From NCBI GenBank assembly GCA_905250125.1, contig CAJNOL010000676.1, positions 48,075 through 112,074 of the forward strand: 64,000 nt of DNA, read 5' to 3'. The position numbers and the translations under genes are program-made. The DNA comes from Rotaria sordida (Eukaryota; Rotifera; Eurotatoria; Philodinida; Philodinidae). Below the pieces are notes generated by a model. That model ran no database searches and was not told the origin of the DNA. It saw nothing but the letters and a program-made list of their open reading frames with translations. This document shows positions 44,401-57,447 of the stretch, piece by piece (the stretch's first letter is position 1; every line of letters starts with the position of its first letter).

Positions 44401-45887
44401 TTAAAAGTCCTGCAAAGGCTGAAACTTTTATCAAAATCGGAGATCATTGTTGCATGGCGTGGTTCGCACCATGGAAATATTCTTCTCTTAAATATTGAAA
44501 AACATGATTTTTCATTTCTTTTTTGTTTCGTATTTTGTCGAATGAAAGAAGAAACAGCTCATATCTAGTGTACGTTGTAGAGCAATCGATTCTCTACAGA
44601 ACACTGTATATAGTTATGCTCACAAATTTCATTTTTCGAACATTTTATTGGTTCTAGGATGTTCACCCTACTTCAGAAGGTAGTTCTTGACATATAATAA
44701 TACATCGCTCAAAACATTTAAAAAACTATAGTGCATTGTAGCCAAGACCATGTACCATCAGAATATATATATATAGTCAAGACTTTATACGTACAATTCG
44801 AAAACTTTTTGTATCGAATTATTTTCGACTGTAATCTAATTTTCGCAGCTTCATATCCAATCATGGTCATTTAGATCAACAAGGTCTACAAACTCTGAAA
44901 GTTTTCTTTGATTCAAAAATATTTGACGTAACGTGGTAGAGATACCATGGAGAATTTCATAAATGAAAGTAATCATTCCAATTTTATTTTGTAAGTTTGG
45001 TTTCAATAATGATCATAAAATTATTGATAGGTTCGTGTGTGATAGAGTACATTAACACGAGCAATTGAACGACAATGAAATCTAGTTTTTCATTATCACT
45101 CAATACCATTCTGATTCTTTATGAGCATTGATAAAATTCTACAAGCAGAGAAATCCAAGTTTTTTCATAGTTCAGTGTATTAGTAATTATGGAAATGAGA
45201 AAGTGACAAGAAATTAACGAAGAAACAAGCATGATATCATATGACCATCCTAGTCTAATTCTGTATATTTTTGTCAGGATGAATATGATAATTTGAAAGT
45301 TTAGATTATTTCTTATGTTCCCATATTTTGAACTACAATGAAATTTGGATTTTTTTTCAATTACTGCTAATGCAGCGGCTTATGTACCTTTGAATGTGGA
45401 TATCAATAGTCTGGAATATATGTTTTCTTTTTATTCCATCTTCGACGTCGATCATGGTAGCTCTTATTTGGTACAGTGACCTTTGTTAACAGATAAGGTC
45501 AAAAAAACAGCTATGTTGATGTTAAAAAATGATTATTTAAAATTGATAAGATATTGAAAAGATCTTTAAAAAAAAGTGATTATATAAATCACAAGAAAAA
45601 TCATCGTTTAATCCTTATCATGTATGCAATCTAATTGTTCATAGATAAGTTGATTTTATTAGTTTTATATTAAAAAAAATTCTAATAAATTTTGTTGCTT
45701 ATATTATTTTATAAATCATAATATTAATCAATTTCAGAAAGATTAAAAAACAAAATGAAAAATATATTTTTACAGATATAAATTGGCTATTATCAAAATA
45801 CCAATATAAATATCTTATAAACAAAAGTTTTTGAAAGATTATGTAACATTACGTTGCGAAAATAAGAAAAATTTTCATTTAAAAAAA
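41447..45887. other. Gene-poor intergenic region
   Basis: AT-rich DNA with no convincing gene. A GC-richer patch at 41470-41720 includes a B-box-like GTTCAAATCC (minus strand, near 41570) without a convincing A-box. Exon-like coding fragments near 42230-42540 do not join in phase. The 104-codon frame 44184-44498 overlaps an inverted repeat. Confidence 0.5.
43990..44480. repeat. Diverged inverted repeat
   Basis: ACTCCAATTTTGATGAAAAT with CCATTTTGATAAAAAT (about 44007-44075) pairs, at roughly 70 percent by eye, with the inverse of 44375-44455 (containing TTTTATCAAAATCGGAGATC). An old MITE-like insertion whose right arm produces the open frame 44184-44498. Confidence 0.5.
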
Positions 45888-47295
45888 TCATCCAAATAAA
45901 TCGCCCATATCTTGTGGGAGAATAGTATGTGTAGGACTATCAATAAGTAGAAGTTTACTTGCACCAGGTTCTTTCAAATGAGGATGTAATTGATAAATTT
46001 CTTCAATTGTATCTTCATGTAGTGCAACATCAATATAAAGTGTACGTAAATGAACACATCTATATGCTAAATAAATTACAGCTTGATTAAATGCTGTTGT
46101 TCGTGTCATTGCAGCCCATTGACCAGATGTACAAATATGAACATGTTCTAAAGTATCACTAAAACTATTTGCTGCTAAACAAAGTTCGTCAGCAACTGGT
46201 ATTGGTGTATTAATAACCAATGTGTGTACCTAGAAAGAAAAAAAAAACAATTCGTGTTTATTTTCGATAGAATAAACATACTGGTAATTGTAAATTAGCA
46301 TTCATATAAGCTCGAATACGATTAAGTGGTGTTGTTAAACCAAAATTTAATGTCATTTTTAAATCAGGATATTTTTCATGTAACATTTGCCATAATTTTG
46401 TATCGATTTCATCTGAAAATTTTTCTTCTCTTCTTATTCTTATACCTAAATGGTTAAGTGGTGATTTTCGAATTAGTTGTTGATCATCAGCTTTTTCAAC
46501 AAGCAATAGAATAAACTCATCTGATAATGATACCATATCAATCCATAAATCTTCAAGTTCTTTAAGCGTATCAATTATTTGTAAAATACAAAATGGTGTT
46601 AAAATACAAACTAATGATTGATCTTGTAAATTTAATTTACGTAAATATGGATTATTTTTAGTTAATGTTAAAATTGTATCATCATCTAATGATATTGTAA
46701 GACCGGATAAATCACATGAAATAAGAGATTCTCGACGATTTTTGGAAGCATCATATTGAAAAAATGTTCGTAATGCTTGAATTATATTTTGAGATTTCAT
46801 TAATAATGGATTATGACTAATAAAACGTAAACGAAATGAATGAATTTGTCGACCTTCGGAACATTGTTCTGGTCCAAAAAGTGTTAAAAGTTGACAAAGA
46901 ACATAACGACACGAAACATCATGTTGTTCAACATCAATATATAAATTTTTAACATCTTTATGAAACCGTTTTAAATATTGTTGAATATAACCATATGGTC
47001 TTGGATCAGTATTTGTCATATATTTTGGTTGATCTCGAGTTTGCCGTACCCACCGTGGTAAAACACGACCAAGTCGGTTTGGAGTTGAATTAATTGGTTC
47101 TTCAACAAATGCATGTAATTGTATAACACAAGTAAATGCAAGACTAGGAGAATTTCTTAGAATATTATACCATAATTTACATGTTTCTTCTAAAACAGCT
47201 CGTTCATCGATTGATAAATAAGAAAATATTTGAACTAAGGCAAGTTCAGGAAGGTCATTTATAGGACAATGTTCTATCTCATCTGATGATGCCAT
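45888..47295 (-). CDS. F-box protein, FBXO33/FBXO39-like
   Basis: Substrate adaptor of an SCF ubiquitin ligase. Two exons, 46282-47295 and 45888-46229, joined in phase 0, about 451 residues. An F-box occupies residues about 13-50 (INDLPELALVQIFSYLSIDE, then CKLWYNIL), which binds Skp1. The rest is a leucine-rich-repeat-like substrate region (DTILTLTKNNPYLRKLNLQD, LKMTLNFGLTTPLNRI, YRCVHLRTLYID). The order of F-box, YIQQYLKRFHKDVKNLYI-type segment and LK..LNF block is what is seen in the FBXO33/FBXO39 group. C-terminus ends MGDLFG at a clear stop. The start ATG at 47295 is at the natural beginning of the F-box protein. Family assignment within F-box proteins is moderate. Confidence 0.82.
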
Positions 47296-48937
47296 ATTCT
47301 GTAACGATGCTTCTATTTTCTGCTTCTAGAAAGAGGAATATATTTATATATGTAGGAATACATACGCATAAGAACGGGAAAATAGCTTATAGAATATAAT
47401 GTTCTTTCTCAATGCAATATTATTAATATGGTGAAACAGAGAATAGAATGAAAGACATGTGGTTATGAATCATCTATCGTTAGTACATAAAACACATTGC
47501 CTTATTAGGAGTGAGTGTGTGTTTTCGAAATCACCTTTTTTGGTAAGAAAAATATTTACGAAAAATTGCCTGTTGTAACAAGTCGAAAAAAGGACACGGC
47601 TTTATTTTTTTTTCATTTTATTTTTTTCAATCTTATACGACATTTCGATATCAAGTAAAAAACAGCAGTGACGGAGATTCGAGTCATTAATTCATTCATG
47701 AGAATTTGGATTTTTACTAAAAAATAAATTGTTTATTTGAAACTTTTGTCATTGTTATTATAGAATTATAATATTAGTAAGAAACATTTCTTGTTGGAGA
47801 TCTCGTGTGCAAGTGCCTTGAAACAATATTAATTTATTCTAAATTTCGTCAACATCTTGTAAGTCGAGAAAGTTCTTTTATTACTAATGAGTAAGCCATA
47901 ATGAATCATGCTAAATATAAATACAATTTTTCTCTCATTTATATTCATACAAAATATTCATTTATATACCAAAAGATAGAGAATTTTAAGCTTTACAAAA
48001 CTACGAACTTCTCTGTTAATAAAGTATTGAAGGATTGAGAGTCTCTTGAAAATATCCTTCATAATGATTTTGGGAAGATTTTTTACACAATGAAGTTTTT
48101 TTTTGAGTTAAAGTTCAATTGCAAAGTTCTTATTTGGACATCATAGAAAAAAATGCAGAATTTCGTTCTCTACAAGACTACACAGCTGATGTAGTGCAAT
48201 GCGACATGTTTTCACCAAAAATCACGACAAACCCAACAAGTTCCAAAGTAAACGTAAAATTTTGTTTTTGTTTGCCATTTATGGTGGCTGAAATTTTTAC
48301 ATGAAGTTATCATTTAAAGTTTTGAAATATAGCCAAAAAAGATAGATAATCTCATTCAGAGTATTTTCGTTTTGTTTGTTTTAGAAACCTAGTGAATTTC
48401 TCGGTAGCAATGTCAGACTTTTTTTTTTCGTTTGTTTTTAGTTTTGTGATAGAGATATACAGTGTACTTCAGTGTGTTGATTGATTCAAAATTAAAAACA
48501 AATTTCTTTGTAATTGTGAAGTACACAGTTTTGCAGAGCTTGAAATTCTCCATCTTTTGTTATATAAGTGAATATTTTTGTATGAATAGTGCATGATACC
48601 TACCGGAAAAGCCGTCGAACTTTCACAGAAACCTGCAATTGTTTCGACAGACGCAGAAGGCGACCCATGGCTGCCGGTAGTCATGTGTCTGTAGAACTCT
48701 AAACCTCACTAATTACAGAAAAGACAGAATAGTATATGATTGAAAAACTGCATTTAAAATTAGTCCGATTTATTATAGTACATCCATTAGTAATATGAAT
48801 GAAGTTTATCAAATGAAAAATTTCGTTTTCATTCTTTTTAATCATTTTATTTCTAATAGAAAACACATAGTTCAACATAATATCATCATATGTTCTGAAT
48901 AAAATCTCAACATAAATAAATCTAAAAGAAACGTAAA
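47296..48937. other. Intergenic region with an unexplained GC-rich patch
   Basis: Mostly AT-rich and empty. About 48595-48700 is much richer in G and C and reads on the minus strand as MTTGSHGSPSASVETIAGF followed by CESSTAFPVG, ending at a donor-like GTAGGTATC. CTACCGG near its left end recurs as CCGGTAG near its right end, so it could be part of an inverted repeat. I do not recognise it and call no gene. Confidence 0.45.
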
Positions 48938-49686
48938 TTAACATTGAATTTTTTCTAATTCTACTCGATATGATTCCATTTGAAGAAATAATGGATCATC
49001 AGGTGATGAAATAAAAGATTTCATTTCTTGTATAGCATCGATTAATTCTGAATATGTATAACGATTACATATTCCATTGGATAATTGTACTTCACAAGCA
49101 CATTTACGAAGTTGAATTAATACTCGTTCAGGTTCATTAATTGGCAATGTTAAACGAGACCGTTCGACACCTAAAATTTGTTGTTTTTTTTTCTAGATAA
49201 TAAATATTGACAAAAAAAAAAAAAAATTTTTACTAATATACCTTCAGTATATGAACGTAAAGCTGATTGAAGAATAATTTGTTTCGTAGCTGGTCTTGCA
49301 ATAGAAGAATTAAAAAAAAGAAAATCAGCACGTTGTCTTAATGTCATAACAATATCTAAATCTTTATTTGATTTTGATGCAAGAAAATAATTATCAATTA
49401 ATTGTATTATATCATTACATAAATAATCAATTTCATTTTCAATTATTTCTAAATAATCAAAATCAATTTTTTTATTTAATTCAATTGATGTTAATTTCCA
49501 ATAAGATTTAAAATTATAATCAAGTATAAGTTTATTATATGCTGTATAAAGCATTTGACGATCAATTGGTGGAATATCACCATAATTTTTGAGATAATTT
49601 TTATAGATTAATATTACTTCATTATAACGTTTAGCACATGTAGCAAGACCAGCTTGTTCACGTAATTCAATTAAATTATCAACCAT
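48938..49686 (-). CDS. Divergent 14-3-3-like protein lacking the phosphopeptide pocket
   Basis: Two exons, 49242-49686 and 48938-49170, phases matching, about 225 residues (typical 14-3-3 about 245). The nine-helix layout is recognisable: LATCAKRYNEVILIYKNYL for helix 2, LYTAYNKLIL and SYWKLTSIE for helix 3, LCNDIIQLIDNYFL for the conserved ICNDVL..L segment, and LPINEPERVLIQL for the P-x-RL-x-L block. Family members bind phosphoserine ligands through a Lys, two Arg and a Tyr plus an Asn. Here Lys is kept (AYNK), but the Arg of GARRSSW is replaced (NFKSYW), the Arg-Tyr pair of the YYRYL segment is FF (ADFLFFNSS), and the Asn of LALNF is Arg (IQLRK). It probably dimerises or scaffolds without phospho-binding. 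It has an intact frame and splice sites, so it seems maintained. Confidence 0.72.
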
Positions 49687-51133
49687 CTTAAATAGAAAAA
49701 AAAATCTATTTTCTGAATTTAATTGTACATAAAATATTCAAGAGCAATTATCAATCTCCAGTTTTTATATATAGTATTGAACAAAAGTCTTCCTGCCGTA
49801 TCTTGACTACTATACATACTGGCGGCCTGAAAATTTGTATGCACATACTGCATTAAGAATTAGGGTCAGAAGCACGAAGTCGCCTCCCGATTGTTTAAAT
49901 ACAACGAGAATTATGATGAAGGATGCCTATCTTTGACTTCAAACTTTTAGCCTGAAAAAAGATTGTCTACTGAATTTTTCGTTACTTGTTATTAAGTACA
50001 TGACTAATACTTGATATTTTAGCATGCAAGTAGAGTCCAGTCTATGTTCTTATTTTAGTTAAAAGATCAGGTTATTTAATCGAAGATGATTGTCCATACA
50101 TGCATCTGAGTCCTGTGTATTCGAATGGTATTTTCATTTAGTGGAAGATTCTTTCATGAAACTTGCAGGTAATAATGCTCAATTACAGACAAAGCTTATG
50201 TACAAGTTTCAGTTCGAGGGGGATGAGGGACTTCTATCCACTGCTGTAGAAGTGCATCAATCAATGCTACAGTTAATTGATGATACAATGAGAGATAATT
50301 GATAGTTTTCAGCACGTATATTCAAAGTGATCTTTTAGAAAACGTTTATATCAAATTTTGAGTTTAAAAATCAAATTGTTGAATTTTATAAAAACCGACT
50401 TCTTGGATGAGTTCATTATCAAGATATCAGTATGTTTTCGAAGAGGTCTAGCGTGTATCTTGATAAAAAGGTTTTATTCATGTTCAATTAGTAGTTGATA
50501 TCTGTCTTCATTTTTAAAGTAATATCAAATGATTAGATCAACATGAAGGAAATCTTCTGTTTTTAAATGATACTTTGTTACAAATGATATTTTTTCAAAT
50601 TTCGAATAAGTAACTTTGTATGGGTATAAAAGAGAAACATCAGCATAGTCAAAATTTTCTATGTTAATCCAACTCATATATATAACAGTTCATAATGCAA
50701 TCCTCCAGAAATGTTCAATGTTTTTACAAATCGGAAAGATTTTATTTTTCAAAGCATTATTTTCCAATTGTCTATTGAAAACTACTCATTATTTAATCGT
50801 TTAGATCTTTTGAATAGATTGATACATCATAGTATCCTATTTAGAATACTGATAACTGCTTTCATTCTTGAGCTATGTACTAAGCAATCAAAAATATTCG
50901 ATTTTTTTTAATGAATAGTAATAAATGAAGGAGTATGTTTCCCAAAACATCGAAGAATATTTCATTAATAAATTGGACATTTAGCAATTGAATTGATTTA
51001 TCATCTAGTAAATTTTTCTTTCTGACAATTCTTTATTTGATTCATCTAAAAATTAAAAAAAAAAGACACATAAACGAAACAAAAGATAAAATAGATCTCG
51101 ACTGTTCGTTATTTATTTTTATTATTATTGTTA
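49687..51133. other. Intergenic region
   Basis: AT-rich spacer. A 70-codon frame at 50090-50302 (plus) is slightly richer in GC and coding-like (NNAQLQTKLMYKFQF, VEVHQSMLQLIDDTM) but has no start context, splice partner or family I recognise. Otherwise nothing is visible. Confidence 0.5.
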
Positions 51134-53307
51134 TTATTTAAATAAATTTAGTAGCACCAGGTAAAAAAGAAAGAAAAAATCTAAAATAGAAAATAAAGAA
51201 ATCATTTTTAATTATATAAAATATCATATTATTGTTAATCTTACTTTGTTTTATCATTGTCGTTTTCGAACGGAGATGTTCGATTATAATTGTTGTATTA
51301 TCATCCGGACATTTTTTATTATTATTAATAAGATGATCAGGTAAAATAAGTAATTCACGTTTTGCTGCATTAAATATTGGAAATGGTCCTTCATGACAAA
51401 CTTCACCTGTTTTATCATCAAGATCTAATGACCAAATAATCACACCACCATAACCATGTTCTTTTAAGAATTGCATCTAGTTGTTTATTTTTTAAAAGAA
51501 AATTCATTCATAGTGATTAATAAATTTATTTATTTTTACTTTAAGTGTAACACTTCGAATATTATCAAAACCAATCCATAAGGATTTACTTGATACATAT
51601 GGAACACTCATTTGTCGATGCCAAAATACACGATTATTTGGATTATTTTGAATTAATTCACAAATCTATTTATTTAAAAATTAATATATGTTCATTTTAT
51701 AAAAATAAGTGCAAAAAATTTACTTCATAATAAGCAAGAACACCTGCTTCTCGTGTATATCTTCCGGCTTCAGCAGCACTTGCTTTTACTCCAATTGATG
51801 ATTTTTTCTTTGTTTGTGGTTTACCATTACTCATACCTGTCTCTCCATATAATGAAAAAGCTCGTCCTAAATGAATTATTCATCGTACGAAATATATAAA
51901 TGTAGAAGAAAAAAAAGATAAACCATAAGCTGAAAGACCAATATTAAGTTTTTCTTTTGGACAACCTTGTTCAACCCATACATGCATAGAACTATTTATA
52001 TTCCATTCACGAAATTTTTTTCGTTCATTACGCATTCCATATAATGGACTATTATGTCCAGTTTTACCATCCCAACTACCATGATAATCATCTATATTAG
52101 CACAAAAAAAAAAAGATAATTTTCTTTTCCGAAACAAAAAAAAAGACTTTTTAATTCGATTACTCACAAGTCATAACTGATACAAAATCAAAATATCTTA
52201 AAATGAAAAAAGAAAATTATTAAACATTAGAAAATATCAAACGATATTCTTACTTGCAAACTTCTTCTACTTCATAACCAGCTTCGATTCGATGTCGTGC
52301 AGCAGCTATAATAATATCAATTATAGATTTTATTCCTTTTTTTTTTTGTTTAAGAATTAAAGTACCTGTAGCACATGTCAATAATAATTTTTCTTGTCCT
52401 GTACGTTCAGCTTCTCGTTTGAATACTCGACTTAATTTCTATTTTAAATAAACATTTTCTTATAAATTTTCTATGAAAAATTTTCCTATTTACTTTCACC
52501 AATTTCGTATATCCAGTTTTAGAATGAGGTTCAGCACCTTGATCTTTTGCTCCAGGATATTCCTATTCGAATAGAACTCTTTTTGTTTTTTAATTAAATC
52601 AATTAATAATACATATTCATTTACCCAATCTAAATCTAATCCATCAAATTTATTATCACGTAAAAATTTCACACTATTCTTGACAAAAGTTTTACTGTAT
52701 TAAATAAATAAACAAATTCTATAAATTCTTTCTTTATCTATGTAGAAAAAAGCATAACACTTACATATTTGCAGCATTTTTTGATACTTCATTGAAACCA
52801 CGAGATGCATGTGTCCATCCTCCAACACTCAGAAGTACACGTAAATCAGGATTGATTTCTTTTAATTTTAATACACGTTCATACATGCCTTTAGAATTTG
52901 CTGTCCATCCTTTTAAATCATCTTCTTCATATGGTGCTAGTATTAAGCTTTCAAGTACTTTAGCAAAAGCAAAATTAATATGTGTACATAAAAATGGATC
53001 TATATCTTCGGGAGTTAAACGACTGATATTATCATATCGTTTAGCTGCCCAATTAGCAAAATAACAACTAATTTTAAAATAATATAATTATATCTAATCA
53101 ATGAAATAAATAGTTTTGTTTTTTAAAATCTACTTACACACGTCGATAGACAAATGTCGATTCACTTGATGTATCATTTTGACAATCAGCTCGAACTAAA
53201 AAAAAAAACCTAAAAATTTTCCAATAAATATTGTTTTATTTTTCAATACCTTGTCTAACTGTTAACCAAATAATCATCATAAGAGAAGTCAAAATATTTG
53301 TCGTCAT
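51134..53307 (-). CDS. Secreted GH18 chitinase with hydrophobic C-terminal tail
   Basis: Hydrolyses beta-1,4 links of chitin by substrate-assisted catalysis. Thirteen exons: 53250-53307, 53138-53195, 52765-53067, 52625-52694, 52494-52562, 52366-52438, 52254-52305, 52168-52196, 51924-52091, 51724-51866, 51540-51665, 51245-51476, 51134-51180; all phases agree, about 475 residues. The start MTTNILTSLMMIIWLTV is a signal peptide. GH18 barrel from residue about 38: VCYFANW, LLSVGGWTHASRGFN (beta-3), DGLDLDWEYPG (about 157-167, with the catalytic Glu and the DxxDxDxE pattern intact), VSVMTYDYHGSWD, GLSAYGRAFSL and GGVIIWSLDLDD. There is no chitin-binding module. A hydrophobic end, FFFLFYLVLLNLF, follows a polar linker and suggests membrane or GPI anchorage; this last exon is less certain. 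Reading on after the exon-12 donor would give a different tail. Confidence 0.92.
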
Positions 53308-56084
53308 TGTACATGAATGAATAATAACAACTAAGTCTTTGCTTGTTAATGCTTATCGTTCGTTTGTTTGAAGTTAAATGAAACCCGGTCTAATCTCTTT
53401 CTTTCTCGCTTTGTTTATATACAATACGAGTGTGATGTTTGCAAACAAACGATTCATATGATCTAAATTGACAAAAGAGAAAATAGATCGAAAATGTTTC
53501 AATATTTGAATTTATTTATTTTATCTTTTCATCAACGATGTGTAACACCAAAAAATAAATCAATGGCATGATATCACTTGTCCAATACCGGAAAATCTTG
53601 GTACACATACATGTACAAAGATCTAAGTGGTACCATTTTAATACATTATATCTTTTTGTGATCTAATCAAATGATCCGGAAAGATCAATTGACTATGTTT
53701 TCCATTAAACTGATAATCACAACGATGACAATTCAACGGTATTTTTTTTTGTGTCAAAATATTGTTATTCCACTGAAATTTGCTAATGATTTTATTTGTG
53801 CTTATTTATGTTTTTGACATTAGATATTCAAATATTTCAAAGTTGAAGAGTACATTTGTGAAGCAGTATAAAAAAGCAAGTGAACTCGCCTCTTAGTTGA
53901 GAGCAACGAACTCTTCTTCAGTAAACATCGGTTTTTAAAACAAAAATTGTAGTCCAATTGATTTTCAATTGTCTATTGCTGCACGTGCCTCAAAATAATT
54001 TAACTTGTAAACGGCCTATGACTTAAAAATTCCTGAATACGCCACTAAATTAAACAAGCTAAAATCTACATTCATAAACAAATAATTTAATACGAAGTGA
54101 TTCGACAAGGATCATATACTTTACATCAATAAAAGTTGATGAAAAAAGAACTGAAATGAGTCAGATTATCAATACTGGTAACAACGATATTTGGCTTATT
54201 TGATGAAAACAATTGAGCAATATATTGTCATTCTAAGTATATCTTATATCACGAAGTAATATATATTCATTTCAACGTATTCAAAATATGTTTTAAAACT
54301 TAATTTCAACGTTTTATAATTTAATTAAATCTTCTAGTAAAGATAAAACTATAGTCTTTTTATCTGAATGAACTGTGTAATAGCAGAGAAAATAACAGAA
54401 TTGGCGAATATTTCGAATGTTGCACACACAATAATGTAATTGACGCTATTTCCATCGAAACAAGCGTTTGCTAATGCAGTTTTCATGCAATCTAATACCA
54501 CTAATTCAATTAGAAACGTAATAGCTGTTCATTTGAGTCCAAATAAAAATTGTGTTACTTTACCCAAAATCTTGGTGCCTGGTTTATCGTACATTTATGT
54601 AGAATTGATATGATAAAAGTTGTTCCAACACTTTTCTAAAAAGAACCATTTGATCATAGACTAAATCAAAAACTAAATAAGGTTGACATAACCTTCTCCT
54701 TTAAAACTACTTACTCAATAGAATAGAAAAGAGATTGATCAGAGAATCATTTTTAAGAAAAGATACGTACGTTAAAAACTCGGTATTAAAACTGAATCAA
54801 TAGCAATTTTGATTGAATTTCTTCTTATACAGCTATCAAAACAAAATCATTATCAGAGAACGATGATATTACATTAGATATAAAATGTATCCATTGTCAA
54901 TGTCTTCAAACAGATCCAACAAAGTGTCTTCGATGAAACACTACGTCAAAATTTAATAATGAAATAATATCGGGACTAATCATTACATAAGCTTAAGATT
55001 TATTTATATATGGGGGTGAACAGTCAGTGGGACACCTCGATTTGTTTTCTTTCTATTATCATCTAAAAATCTAATCATGTTCGGGTCAAATTATCACCCT
55101 CATCGCCATACAACTAAATTTAGAATATTAGCTTCTGATTGCTGTCATATATGAAATTTTTCATCCCCAGAAAAAAACTATAGGACACGATTTCGGGAAC
55201 TGAATAATTTCATATACGATAACTATCAGGAGCTAATATATTAAATTTAGTTGTGTGGTGATGAGGGTGATAATTTGATCCGAAAATGATTATATGTTTA
55301 ACTGATAATAGAAAGAAAGCAAATTGGGGTATCCCACTGACTGTTAACGCCTATATATATATAAAACGTCAAGGAAGCAACAATATTTTTTCTGATCCTA
55401 TGAAATGCAAATGTACAATATATTCTGTCTTGGAAAAAAAATCTATCAAATCTTAAAAAAAATTTGATTAGATCAAATATTCTTCTCGCATTGTATCAAA
55501 TTATGACACAAATCTATAATCACATTTCATTTCTACTTTTATTTTATTGTTATTTCTGTTATTACAATTTGAAAATTTTGATTTATCAAATTATATATTA
55601 CAATATAACTTTTCATACTTTCTTTACTTTTTTAGTATTTATCGATCAATTATCATTCGATTTGATTTAATCCTCATTAGCAAGTACAATACAATCAATT
55701 GCGATTTCGATAGATTCCACTAAGAGATAAGTTTCATTAAATCAAATGAAGAAAAGGAACGATCTGAACGAACAAATGGAATTTGTTCATGAGCCTTTAC
55801 GCACTCAAAATCATTACCAACGCCATCTGTGCATTATTGATAAATTTTTTTAAAATAGAATCTATTAATTGAATCAGATTATTGAATATTTGTTAAATAA
55901 CAATTATTTCATAGTCACACATTTTTGACAAGAAAACAAATGACTCATATTTCCTACTATTTGTACAACAACAACATGAAGTGTCTTTCAAAGCAAAAAG
56001 TAGTGGTAATAATAATTAATCAAGCAAACTGTTCTATTTCTTTTTTGTTATTTTTGCAGAGTAGTTACATCATTAATTGAAGAT
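53308..56084. other. Intergenic region between divergent chitinase and TFIIS genes
   Basis: AT-rich, containing the promoters of both genes and the MITE at 55011-55351. A probable 5' untranslated splice acceptor of TFIIS (TTTTTGCAG ending at about 56059) lies shortly before its start codon. No other gene is supported; the AT-rich frame 55464-55670 looks like chance. Confidence 0.55.
55011..55351. mobile_element. Short TIR element (MITE) flanked by TA
   Basis: GGTGAACAGTCAGTGGGACA (left, near 55015) matches the inverse of the right end CCCACTGACTGTTAACGCC (ending 55351), inside TATATA on both sides. The arms of about 145 bases both contain TATTATCA..AAA and CACCCTCATC. About 340 bases, no coding content. 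Good arm identity suggests a relatively young insertion. Confidence 0.8.
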
Positions 56085-57447
56085 ATGGTTGAAGAAGAAA
56101 TTATAAAAATTAATCGAAAATTACAAAAAATGATCGATAAATCTGACGTGGTTTGTTTGAATTTTTTTGGAATAAATCTATTTTTCTTTTATTTATTTAA
56201 AATATATTAGGATGAAAGTATTGCTCGAGATTTACTTGTTCGTTTACAAGCATCACGTATAACACTTAGTACTCTGCATAAAACGGGTATTGGAAAGACC
56301 GTAAATAATTTACGACGACTAATTACTAATGAAGATTTATCAACTGTTGCTAAAAGTCTTCTAAAAAATTGGAAAAAACTTGTACCCGGTTAGTTTCTTA
56401 TTTTCTTAATAAATATAAATATATATATATATTTTATTGTTGTTAATCCTAATTAGAAACTTCATCAGTATCAGCAAATAAAGATGATAGACAATCAACA
56501 TCAAACAGTAGTAATAATAGCCAAAATTCACAAGAAACAAATGTAACTAATGGAAAAAATAGTGATTCTGATAAACCTACAAAACAACAATCATTTATAA
56601 AATCTTCAACATCGAATAGTTATACAGCATTACACACTCAAGACGAATTTCGGTCAGAAAGTCAAATAATTCATAAATATTAAAATAAGATTTTTGTTTT
56701 TTAAATTTCAGATTAAAATCACGTGATCTTTTAGCCGCTGCTCTTTCAATTTCTGAACTTCCTGAAGGATCTGATGATCCAGTAGAATTATCTGCTCGTA
56801 TTGAAGATGGTAAAAAATAAAAATATTTTTATTATAAATAAAATCTCTCGATGCGTTTTTTTTTTTGTTTAGCTATCTATAAAGAACTTAAAGATACAGG
56901 TGTTAAATATCGTAATCGTGTTCGTAGTCGTATTTCAAATTTAAAAGATGTAAAAAATCCAAATCTTCGTATAAATGTTCTTCTCGGTATAATTACACCC
57001 GAACGATTCGCTGTACTTACAGCTGAAGTTTGTTTATCTTTTACTTTTCTTAAATTAAAACAAAAAAAAAAATTTTTAACAAACATCTTTCTAAAATAGG
57101 AAATGGCAAGTGATGCATTAAAACAAGAACGATCAAAATTAACAGATATGGCTATTAATGAATGTCAACTTGCTGTTGATGAAGGCACTGGTACTGATCT
57201 TATTCAATGCAAAAAGTAAAATTGATTGATTTTTTAAATAAAATTCAAAAGAATATTTTGAAATATTTTTTTCAGATGTAAACAAAATAATTGTGCGTAT
57301 ACAGAAGTTCAAACACGTAGTGCTGATGAACCCATGACTTTATTTATTCTTTGTAAAAGTTGTGGATATCGTTGGAAGGTAAAAAGAAAAATGAAAAAAG
57401 ATAATTTAATTAAAATATTTATTTTTCTTTATTCGTTTCAGATGTAG
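56085..57447 (+). CDS. TCEA: Transcription elongation factor TFIIS
   Basis: Nuclear factor that rescues backtracked RNA polymerase II by stimulating transcript cleavage. Eight exons: 56085-56150, 56211-56388, 56457-56652, 56712-56809, 56873-57027, 57100-57215, 57276-57378, 57442-57447; phases agree, about 305 residues, close to the usual 300. N-terminal LW domain (residues 1-82: [28 protein letters not shown]), a Ser/Asn-rich linker, central Pol II-binding domain ([37 protein letters not shown]), and zinc ribbon ([20 protein letters not shown], then CKSCGYRW). The catalytic hairpin RSADEPMT with its Asp-Glu pair is intact. The last exon encodes only Met and the stop, so the protein ends WKM rather than the common WKFC. 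The donor of exon 3 (GTCAGA) is unusual. Confidence 0.95.

Noticed and set aside
44184-44498. 104-codon open frame on the plus strand
   Set aside because: Its right half lies in the arm of an inverted repeat (43990-44480) and it has no family resemblance or splice partner.
50090-50302. 70-codon plus-strand frame with coding-like composition
   Set aside because: No recognisable family, splice signals or promoter; listed only in the intergenic note.
55464-55670. 68-codon hydrophobic frame
   Set aside because: Very AT-rich sequence yields Ile/Leu/Phe/Tyr frames by chance; nothing else supports it.
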